64,000 nt of DNA from Bugula neritina (Eukaryota > Bryozoa > Gymnolaemata > Cheilostomatida > Bugulidae). This document shows, piece after piece, positions 1 to 30,000 of this stretch. How positions within the stretch are numbered: the first letter of the stretch is position 1; each line of letters begins with the position of its first letter. Below the pieces are notes generated by a model. The model did not search any database. It saw nothing but the letters and a program-made list of their open reading frames with translations, and had not been told where the DNA came from. The stretch is taken from the NCBI GenBank assembly GCA_964035545.1, contig OZ037768.1, forward strand, positions 7,679,241 through 7,743,240, read 5' to 3'. Made by a program: the position numbers and the translations under genes.

Positions 1-514
1 GTTCGTAAGCAGGTTAGATTTTGAGTACTGAAGAACCTAGGTTATAATACGAGTACTCTCAGCCCGTAATCATCTGTCATTTTTAAGGGCCTGTTCTATG
101 CTTGGAATTTTTTATAGAGTTCATTTCTGTTTCATGTTGCAATTTTTTGGAACTATACTGACAATTATTCAGTCTGTGACCTGAATTACAGGTACATTGT
201 ACAGGTATATTGTACAGGTATAGTGTACAGGTATATTATACAGGTATATTATACAGGTATACTGTACAGGTACATTGTACAGGTATATTGTACAGGTGTA
301 TATTGTACAGGTATATTGTACAGGTGTACTGTACAGGTATATTATACAGGTATATTGTACAGGTATATTGTACAGGTATATTGTACAGGTATATTATACA
401 GGTATATTGTACAGGTATATTGTACAGGTATATTGTACTAGTATACTTTCTAGATTTAGTAATGAAGACAGTTATAAGATATTTGTCAGATAGCAGCTCC
501 CTCCCATGTTACAG
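1..514 (+). other. Intron sequence upstream of the first visible TTC6-like exon
   Basis: This stretch ends in a good 3' splice site (pyrimidine-rich, ending GTTACAG at 508-514) and holds no recognisable exon. Its middle, about 186-446, is a 13-bp tandem repeat described separately. The preceding TTC6 exons lie outside the window. Open reading frames through the repeat only translate the repeat unit and are not genes. Confidence 0.7.
186..446. repeat. 13-bp tandem repeat, unit ACAGGTATATTGT
   Basis: About nineteen imperfect copies of ACAGGTATATTGT lie head to tail. Variants include TATT for GTAT and one copy lengthened by two bases near 297-304. Most copies contain the palindrome TGTACA and the splice-site-like string CAG|GTATAT. 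The block ends 68 bases before the acceptor of the first visible TTC6 exon. Confidence 0.9.
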
Positions 515-835
515 TATTCCAAGGCAATCATGAATTGTAATGAAGCCATTAAGTTGAAGCCTCAGAGCGTCAGGGGATACCTGTATCGAGGGGCTCTCAA
601 GTACCACATTAGAGCATATGAGCTGGCCATAAAGGATCTCACTCAAGCCACTAAGATAGACAACCAGTGTTCTCTAGCCTATTTCAACAGAGCCGTTTGT
701 TACCATAACAGCGGGCAGTATGCCAAAGCCCTCAATGACTACGGCATTGTGTTGCTCTTGGGCGAACAGCTTATGCTGAAGGTAGAATTTTTTTTATTCG
801 TAATTATATATAATGTTTATTTAAATTTAATTTTT

Positions 836-904
<69 letters not shown>

Positions 905-2412
905 CTACATTTCAATCAATACTACTTTTAGTGTACCAACTTTTTGTAGTATATAATGTGTGTAATAAAATTTTCTAATAGGCTCATTAAAATTTGCAGT
1001 CACTCTACAAAATACAATATATTGAAACAGTCATTGCATGGCTTATTGATGAGAAAAATAGAAATAAAAATATTTTTGTTAAAAAATAGTTTATTTTAAC
1101 TTTTAAATGATAAAATAATTTATCAACGAATAACAAATTACATTTGCAGCTGTCTTCGTTGTCTGTAGTTATAAATGGGAGAGTTATAAGTTATATTTCT
1201 TAGTAGCAGTGATTGCAACTGTTCACTCTCTTTGTACAGGTTCTGATCAATCGAGGACTTCTATATCTGAGTCTACGAGACTACAAGAATGCCCTCAATG
1301 ACTTCTTGCTGGCTGCTAAAGTCAACTCAAGTGATTCCAAGATTAGACACACCCTAGGGTTGTGTATGCATAAGTAAGTGTACACACATTCTGATGGCGA
1401 TATACACTGACAATGGCTGTTACTTTGTATGTGTTGATGAAACCATCCTTGATTAAAGAAGTATTTCAAATGTTAGAGAAGACTGTAAAAAGACAGTTTA
1501 GGGGTACAACTCCTGATAATCCTATTTTAATAAGTCATATTTATGTACCGAAAATGTTGATGCTTTTATGAGAAGACAACTGCTAAAAAATGTTGAATTC
1601 GCTATTTTATGAGCTTTGCAATGAAATACATCTTCACTAACATGTTAAATTGTTTAAAAGGTATTGGAATTCGAATCACAATGTTTAGCAAGAGTACTGA
1701 TGTATCATTACAATTATAGTTTAGTATAAGACCACAATATCACTTGAATGAACTAAATATATTGTAATGTGTGTTACTAGGTTGAAGCAGTTGAAGGAAG
1801 CTGTGGCTATATTCTCTGAATCACTGGCTATTGATAAGTTCTTCATGGAAGCTTATGTTAGCAGAGGTAACGCCTTCCTAGACTACGGCAATCCCGAAGG
1901 AATAAAGGCAGCTCAAGCAGACTATGAAAGAGCTTTGCTGTTAAAACCAACATATTTACCTGCCAGGTAAGTTTTTCTTTACGCACAGTGTCTATTTTAG
2001 TGAAATCACTGTGAGTAAAGATGCTTAGAGAGCATTATTGCTCGTGTTTGTGCTATGCTGTTGTAAAGTGTGCTTGAATTTTGAGTTCTGACCAGAAATT
2101 CTGAAAACTGTTGTTTTGATTAAATGTCTGCTTTCAAATATTTGGTTGAAAATAAGTCTGTTTCTAAAGAAAAGTCTCTCCAAAAAGTCCAATACTGTGG
2201 AATAATAGTCCTCATGTTGAAACTCTAGTTAGTTTTTCCCATAGTAGTAAGCACAACCTCTCAAAACCTTGTTAAACTGCCAATCTTGGACGAAATTTAA
2301 AATGCAGCACCTATGAAGGCTATATTTTTGCATGTTAACCGCAGATCTACTCTATAACCAGTAAAGGCTCATAATTATTTGCAAGTTGAATCAGATAATG
2401 CAGGGTGTGAGG

Positions 2413-2495
<83 letters not shown>

Positions 2496-4161
2496 ACTCA
2501 GAATAGAATGTAAATCTTACAATAAGTACATCACCATCATCTCATTGGCACAACTTGTAGGATCAACCTAGCGTATAGTCTGCAGATGTCTGGAAAGTTC
2601 CAGCAGGCCTGGAACCAGTTCACCATTGCTATACAGCAAGACCAGCTGTGTCAGGCAGCGTATGAAGGTCGAGCTATTGTCAATCTTCAAATGAGTAATC
2701 TGTTTGCTGCCTTGCAAGATGTCAATGCCAGCATGAAGGTCAAGGCCAGTGCTGAGTTGCATACCAACCGGGGAGTGGTCAGTCTGGTAGGTTTGGCATA
2801 CAAATATTTTCTTTCATTTCTTTAGCAGTTTGGGCATCATGATTAGTTATTAGATAAAAGCTTTCAGTTATACAAAAGTCACTTCATGCTTATAGGTTAT
2901 TATCTGTATTAATTGTTTAAATGGTTTACTAAATTTGTGCTGCTTACTAAAACTTTAAACTTATTTTATTAAAACTACCAGACAACTATTTGGTGACACC
3001 ACTATTATTTTTGTGTTTATGCAGCTATAATTTTTGCTCAACTCGAAGCCAGTGTTCTCATATATCCTAGCAAGTTCTACCACAACTCATCAGCTATATT
3101 AAATTTGTCCAAAAAAATATAAATATGTACCGGTACCCTAAAATGATATTTTAACATCGAAATAAATATTTTGATATGTAATATTTATTTTATCAGTTTA
3201 TGAAAGATTCAACTGGTGCTATGCATGACTTCCAAGCAGCTATAAAACTGGACAACAGATACTCTCTCGCTTATTTCAATGCAGCCAACATTTACTTTAA
3301 GAACCGACAGTTTAGACAAGTGAGTACTAGAATTTCACTTTTCATTGTGCAATCTTGGTTACATAAAATGCTTCAATGTTAATGCTTCAAGTCCCTGTTT
3401 GTTAATTTACAATAAAAAAAACCAAGCTTCCGAGTTTAAATCATAAACTGAACCTAAAAGTGATGTCTTATTTTGTGCACCATCCAAGACGATGTGATGT
3501 TTTACTCCTCGGGGAATTTCTTGTAGGCCATAGAATACTATGATAGGTCTATTCAGTTCAACAATAAGGATGAGTCGGCTTATGTGAATAGAGCCATCGC
3601 TCGAGCTGTTATCAAGGACAGTTCGGGTGCCCTGTCTGACTTTTCCAAGGCTATTTCTATTAGTCCCAAGTCTGCTCATGTCTATTTCAACAGAGGCAAT
3701 CTCTACTCCACTCTAGGTATGTCATGTGTATTGAAATGTATATTATTATATTTCCAGCCCCAAAGAATGATTGATATTTACATTGGACAAAATTTTGTAT
3801 TATTATTATAAGTTTACTAATTATCCAAAACACTATGATCTGGTAATGCACAAGTTCCACTTTACTTTTAGAAGATAATTCTCATACACGACTTAGTATT
3901 AAAATATCAAGTAAAGATATATTAAAACAAATTATTTTTAGCATATATATTGTTGAAACATGACTTTTAGGTGAATGGCAGAAAGCTGCAGATGATTTTT
4001 CCCATGGTCTTCGTCTCCAGCCAGACGACCCTTTGGCTCACAAACGTAGAGCCGACGCTTTGGGAAAACTTGGTATGAAGGAGAAGGCAATTGCTGACTA
4101 TCAGTATGCTGTGCAGCTGCAGGCTAGAATCAAGTTCCTCAAATCTATCCACTCAAAATAG
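515..4161 (+). CDS. TTC6: TTC6-like tetratricopeptide repeat protein, C-terminal part (5' end outside window)
   Basis: Seven coding exons join in frame: 515-781, 1240-1373, 1781-1966, 2561-2786, 3197-3319, 3527-3716 and 3971-4161 (TAG). They give 438 residues of continuous TPR units. Each acceptor ends in AG and each donor starts with GT (for example GTAAGT at 1374 and 1967). TPR signatures recur, such as SLAYFNRAVCYHNSGQYAKAL, AYVSRGNAFLDYGNPEG, KFQQAWNQFTIAI and YSLAYFNAANIYFKNRQFRQ. Their order and wording follow the C-terminal part of vertebrate TTC6 as I recall it. TPRs are helix-pair scaffolds for protein binding; the function of TTC6 itself is poorly known. Vertebrate TTC6 is much longer, so a large N-terminal part should lie to the left. 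An AATAAA at 4295-4300 is the likely polyadenylation signal. The TPR assignment is very secure; orthology to TTC6 is likely. Confidence 0.87.
841..900. repeat. (TA)30 microsatellite
   Basis: An uninterrupted TA dinucleotide run lies in the TTC6-like intron, starting 60 bases after the donor at 782. Open reading frames across it encode only Tyr-Ile repeats. Confidence 0.97.
2414..2492. repeat. (TA)n microsatellite, about 39 copies
   Basis: An uninterrupted TA run in the TTC6-like intron that ends 68 bases before the exon acceptor at 2561. It is the second long TA run in this gene. Confidence 0.97.
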
Positions 4162-5440
4162 ATGATTATACAATTGCTCAAGAAAATTAAGAGTTCTACT
4201 AATTCAGCACAATCTGAGTTATTTTGTTTTACTATTTATTCCAATAATATTGATTTATATATTTATTATTATTTATTAAATATGATATATTTATAATAAA
4301 TGTTATACGATTCTTTATTTTTATATACTTCTATAGCTGTGACAATGCATTATCATTATCCATAGAATCACTAAAGGTGTGATTGTAGTTATATCTGTTA
4401 GAATTCGGCTTGATATAAAATCAGAATTGTCTTCTCAATATCACATGAACCTACGTTATAATACAAACACACTATTAAAACTCACTTGAACAACTATACA
4501 AAAAGAAAAATAATGTATATGTTTGAAGCACACATACCCCTCTCAATCGATCACCTCGCTATCCCACACACTCTCTTAATTTCACTACAACAGCTCTTCT
4601 TGATATTATAACAGCAGGAGTTTCTTTATTTATAAATTATTTTTTAAAGTGAGTGATATATTCTCAAAAACAACAAACAACGTGCTGTCTTGCATAAGTG
4701 TCTTTATTCATTTGTTTCTAAAACAGTGTTTCATTGCATAACAAGTGAAACTTGCTAGTTCCGGACGGTTTATTTCTGTCCAATGTATTTGCATATCTCC
4801 ATTGATCCCAGGCAGATGCGAATTAATAAAAGTGCAGATATCAATGTTTTTCTGTTGAGATTAAATAGTTTAAACAGTATTACGCCCAATAAGTCTACAT
4901 ATATCTGCTAAGGTTGTTAATCCTCAAGATTTTAGATTAATTTTGCGATTAAGGTGAGAGGAGACAACTCTTAATTTGTTTAGTTACAAATTTGGCGGAT
5001 TAAACCACATAAACTATATAGAGATGAAAATAGGTTAGGTGTGAATAACAGGTGGTGAGTTTAAAATTAATTTCATATAATTTTATTTAAAATCAGAGAA
5101 ACAAACAGAAAAATAGACGGAATTTGAGTCATTTTAAGCAAATTAATTATAAACTTTCATTAATATTATTCAGTTATGTTATTTCAGCAAAGTTATAAGT
5201 TCATTTGGGCACACAGTGACCTTTAAATGTAGTGAATAACAGTATGCATCTGTTAAACAGTGATGATATTAGAATCATAAGTGGTAAAACAGACTTGCAG
5301 CTTTGTAGTTACACAAATAACTACACTACTACCCACTTATACAGTATTTAGTTGTTTGATCTGAGCTACTATAGGGTGAGATAACTCTAAAAGTTCTGTA
5401 AAACTACTGTACGGAATTATAAATATTTGAAGATGCCTGT
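4162..5440. other. Convergent intergenic region between TTC6-like and WASP genes
   Basis: This holds the two 3' UTRs and no convincing ORF. AATAAA at 4295-4300 (+) fits the end of the TTC6-like transcript. TTTATT at 5082-5087, which is AATAAA on the minus strand, is a candidate for the WASP transcript. The rest is AT-rich unique sequence. Confidence 0.6.
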
Positions 5441-24439
<18,999 letters not shown>

Positions 24440-27037
24440 TGTTATCACGGCAGTTAATAAATTTTCTTTGTGAAAATGAGTGAAATTGGCATTGTGATTG
24501 TAAAGTATATTAGATTTAAGATTTGGTATCGCAGTCTTACAGGAAACTAAGCCTACTTCCTACTAGAGTCGCTAAAAACTATTCCCAAGCCGCTTACTCA
24601 GTAGTAAAGTGTTCGCAAACCAATGCATTGGAAACGGAAACTCTTATGCTTACAGACAACAGACTTACACCAGTAGTGTCATTATTTTAATCCTATCCTT
24701 TGATTAGTTCTTCACAAAGTATAGAGGAAATAAAAAGAAGGAAAATTGACGAGTTGAACTATGAGAAGAAAATAAATTGGAAAATAAAAAAAAGTCTCGT
24801 CTAACTGAATATATTGTAGATCTAGCCTGCAGTCAGATAACTCAATTTAATCATGTCAGTTGGCTAAAAGTAAATACAAATTTCAAAAGCAACAAGTTAA
24901 AGTTTCAATTATGTAAAATAGATGAGAAATAAATAAAAGATACTAATTTTACTGTCTTTCAACAAGAAACTTATAATTAACTACTAACCGGTTGTAGCCT
25001 AATTATAATTGATAACGATGCATATACATATTGCACCTATAAGGAAGACCATAGCTAAATTTCAACATTGCAAAATTAAGTACTGCCTACATACTCACGT
25101 CAATACAACTGTGAATTTTGGCTAAATGTGAAAAACACATAATTATTGTATACAAAGAAGCATATCAATAATAAAACATTATTAGGTATAAATAGTAAAG
25201 CTGTGTGAAACTTTTGTAAATCTGTGTCTTTGTTAAAAAATATCATAGCCTTTCACTGTGAAAATTATAAAAATTATAAGCTATTAATAGTTTTTAATTA
25301 TGTAATATATATTAAACTGTGAAGGTATATATCACAACATGTGTATAATGTTTCATAATAATATATTGCAAGTTAATTTACAACTTTTGCATTTACAAAA
25401 GTAATCAGTGCACCACTATTGCTAATTAAAATATATAAGAAAACTTATATTTTTGTGTCAAGCCTTTAAAAGTTTACCAGAAACTCAAGTTTTATGAGCT
25501 TTAAATTAGCTTATGCCTGGATTGGAAGTCAAGTACACATAACATATAATTTAATCTTTAACCACTAAATGTCATGTTTGTATATTATTGATTAATCATT
25601 TAATGAAACAATTTGTTGTTGATAAAATCAGTTTTAGATCTTGCATTTTTACTTTTCATATTTAGTTGTCCTGGTTTCACATTTGCAATCGTGCATAAAA
25701 ATACCCATTTTGTATAATTATCAAATATGGCAATACAAACTAAAAATTTCTTAACTATTATTACACAATATGTGCATATTACTCTAACAAGGGCAGTAAC
25801 CATGGCATATCGAAGTATCATGTTAACTAGTTCCTGCATGTTTAGAAAATTGTTCAGGGGTTTAATTGCAAAATGAACCAATTCTACCATTCTGCTATTC
25901 ACAATTGATCGAGATGCTTGCACATCTATTTCCTTGACTAATAACAACTGAATAATTTAGTTGAGGGAAATATGCATCCAAGTCCCATAACTCAAGTAGT
26001 TTTACAAACTGGTGACAATATTGAGGCACAGTATGTATAGGCGACATTATTGTGTAGCGAATGCTTCTTTTAACTGTTTGTAGGTTAAGCTGTCTGTAGA
26101 ATTATATTATAGAAACTATATATCTTTTCCACTGGACATGATTTATCTTTAATTTTGAGTCTGAATCTAAGAATACCAATAGCACACATTAAAGTAATTT
26201 ATAGCTTTTCAAACCATCATCTTATCAGATAATGGAAAACTTTCTTCAGCTTTTAAGAACAATTATATTTCAGAATTCTAATAATAATGCTTAGGCTTAG
26301 TGATATCATGCCTATAGTTCGTGCATATTTATTAAGTTATGTATTGATGAAGAAGATTGTAGCGTAGATAATATGCCTCTTCATGCTGTGCGTAAATTTC
26401 TTTATTTTACTGCATATTAGGGGGAAAAAATAAGTTATTAAGAAAGTGATTAAATGCATATTTATGTTTTAAAAAGTGTTGGATTAAAGTTAAATAGTTT
26501 TTGAAAAATCAAGAATTAAATAACAAAAGAATAGAAGTTGAAGTACACATTTATTTTGACTTATACCAGTTCAAATTAGAATTTCAACGAATACTAGTAC
26601 AATTAGAAATTCTACCAGACTTCAGCATGCACCAAAGCTTGTTCAAACTATCTTTAGCATAGTTCACAAAATGATGAACTCAGACTTCCACAATTAATTC
26701 TTACTGCGCTTGAAAACCTGGCAGTCTGGCTGATAATTTGTCTGCAGCAAGCTCTATAATGGCACTTAATTAGCTAATTGTCTGATTGGTCCAATCTCAG
26801 TAATTACTGTGCGTTTCAGTGACTTGCACGATTATGCTAGCGCACGCCCACTTCCAACAATAGTGCGTTGCTTTATGACTAGCATCATCAAGCTTGAGTG
26901 GCCATTGCTTAAAAAGTGCTCAACGAACCAGGTACGCATAAGAAATTGGCGATAATCTAAAAGTTTAAAGTAACTTTATTGAAGCTCTACTATTATATAC
27001 CAATAAAAAAACTTTTTACAAGATTTAGGCATTGGGT
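24440..27037. other. Divergent intergenic region between WASP and NUAK
   Basis: These 2.6 kb separate two start codons that point away from each other, so both promoters and any 5' UTR exons should lie here. No TATA box can be assigned with confidence. A slightly GC-richer stretch at about 26820-26940, with CACGCCCAC at 26843-26851, lies just upstream of NUAK. The 115-codon minus-strand frame at 25600-25947 has no clear homology. Confidence 0.55.
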
Positions 27038-30000
27038 ATGCATGATAACAGGACAAATATGGCTGACATAGCATTACATCACCAGCCAAAGCATGGATAT
27101 CATCACTTAAAACACAGATTTGAAATTCTAAAGTCACTTGGATCTGGTACTTATGGCAAAGTAAAGTTGGCATTAGACAGAAAAACAGGGCAAAAGGTAA
27201 GCTCTACAAATAAACTTTTAGCTAGTAGAATTCAGCAGCTTACAAATTTCTCTTTTAGTAAATTTACTTGCTGAGTAAAGTCGAAATTTTATAGTTATAG
27301 TATATCATTATCTTGCTGCTAAATGAACTAGACTTATACTATATTGATTCTTGCAGCATACAACAAACAAATTGAGGGGGCAATAAGTTTTTGGTCAATT
27401 CTGCTTTTTAATTTTATAAACTAAAACATAATTATAACATATTTTTATCGTAATAGATTTTAGAATACTCGCAAGCACTCTAACTCTATAATATTAATAA
27501 TGACTACATCAACACTAGAACTTTACTGACTGCTGTTATTTTAATTGTGCAAAATGCAATTTTAATCTTCAATTTTGGACAATATTTGATATGCTGTGAT
27601 AGCTGTTCAAGTCGCAGTTAAATCGACAAATATTGAATGTTCATTGTATGTTTTAGGCTCTTCGTTAAATAAAATATTCCCCTTCTTACTTGTGCAGACA
27701 TTATAATCAACCATTAGATGCTATTATATACAACAACTATACCATATATAAAATTTCTTGTTTGAATAAATAAGTGTTTTAATTTAAAAGTATTGTTGAT
27801 TTCGAAATTTTAACAGATTGCTGTTTGCACACTGAATGCGGGAGGCAGCTGACTATTTATGTAGGATCCCATTACTAGCATGACATCGGAGATGCAGTTA
27901 TTGTATAACTAGTGTTCAGCCCAATATGCAAATATTGACTTTTGCATAATTTTGAGCTACATAATTACTCCATTATATAATTTATAAACATGTTTGCTTT
28001 CTCATAGGTTGCCATCAAATTTATTGCGAAAAAGAAGATTGCATGTGAACAAGATTTGACAAGAATACGACGAGAGATAGATATAATGGTGTCTCTCAAA
28101 CACAAGAACATAATACAGATTTTAGAAGGTAGGTTTACTGCAAGTACACCACTAATTTACTTTAACCAGAGGCTTAGCATCTTCTCTATCAACTTCAACC
28201 AACTGGTTAGATGTAAAGACTATAATGGGTATAGAAACTGTGGGTAATTTCATTATCAAAACTCACTTCCCTAAAGGCTAAACTCATCCATTTTGGTTAT
28301 GAAGGAATAATGGCATCAGGTGCAATTAAAGAAAGGATCCCTGGATGCCGTTGCTAATCCCTTGTATAAAATTAACCTACTATTGTTAAGATACTAGGCA
28401 GTTCAATGGATGATTGCTTTTAATTATGGCTAAGGTTTATGTTTTGTGAAATGTGAATGCCCCTGAAAGTTTTTTGTATAAAGATTTCGTGATGCTCTTT
28501 TGGCAGTTTAGCACTAATTAACTTGTCAATATAATCTTATAAAAGAATTATAAATCCTCCATGTATTTATAAAAGCATAGTCTTGGTTCTTATGAAGAGG
28601 TAGTGTGGTGGCTCCGGGCAATATGCCAACAGCCTTAAAAAATGTCAACCAATTTTAATGACATCGATTTCTTGTCACTCATAGCAACTAAAAGATTACC
28701 ATAGCTTTTACTAAGGAACAACTATGAGGTTGCTATACAGAGTTTAATTATAGAACCAATAGAATTATCAACCATAACATGCGACTTAAACTTGCATGCA
28801 ACTGCATATAATGCCTGTCTATATTCATTTATTTCTTAATAATAATATAATCTTAACTATCAGGGCAATGACACTAGGGCAGATGCATAACTGACTGACA
28901 AGCTGGCACACATAGGTGCTAGTACCTATCACAGCTTTTGTTCTGCTAGAGACTAGAAAACAATATCTTTTCCCAGTTTGAATTAATATTTGCTTAGTTT
29001 TGTTTACTATGGTGTTGATATATTGCTTTATTAGTTTTGGTGACACCCTTCTTCACCATTTGATTGGAGTAGAAGATAAGATTGTGTTGTGGCATTCAAT
29101 GACTCAATTCTATAGAGTATAGACACTATGCCTTATTACTTAATGTTTGCTTATTGAATTACACTATTAGTGAATAGTGTTCAATAGTCTTATAACATCA
29201 CAGAATGTGGTCCACCCATACTTTTATAGCTCATGGGAATATGATTTATTTTCATTCTTTAGCCCTTGCCTAACAGTTTTCATTGTCTCTAATAATGGCC
29301 TATCTTTCTCATGAAATATAATGCTACCATTTCACATATTATTTATAAAGTGCAGGTTCTCAGTTTCATATAATAAATTATTATTTCTAATATCGTCAAC
29401 ATATAGCAACACTCTGACTCATAAAATGAATTAGCGCTATACATACAGAATATGAAATAATTGAAAAATTAAACAAAATTGCAATGAAGCAACAATCCAC
29501 ACTGGAGTTCGTTATATTTTAGTGTTTGAAAGCAAGGAGAAGATAATTCTAGTACAAGAGTATGCAAATGGCGGAGAGCTTTATGACTTAATCAGCACAA
29601 AATCTAGACTCACTGAGAAAGAAGCCAGAATACTGTTTAGACAAATAGTATCAGCTGTACGTTATCTCCATGAGGTAAGTCATCGCAATACCTTTTAACC
29701 TACTTTTCACCTCACAACTACTTTTCACTTGTCTGTTGGTTTTTTATACTGCAAACATATTCTGTATTTAGAAACGCATGCCGTAGGAATGTTACAGTAG
29801 TATTAGATTGGATTAGTTTTTCTTTGTGCGCCCTTCTTCTTTGTTAGCCTGTTACGTACTTACAGTCTCTGATTCAGTGATTCCCCCTGCAAGGACTTAT
29901 TAGCAATCTGTTTACATTTCACTCCTTCTAATGCTTTGAATAAAAAATAGTTTGTTTATATTGTAATTACTCACTGACTGCTCTATAGCTGTGAGGTGAT

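Noticed and set aside
186-446. Possible CRISPR-like array
   Set aside because: Units are contiguous 13-mers with no spacers, in a eukaryotic intron.
210-533. Plus-strand frames of 72-107 codons rich in Tyr, Ile, Val and Gln
   Set aside because: They translate the 13-bp tandem repeat; the 13-base unit is not a multiple of three, so all three frames stay open. No start context or homology.
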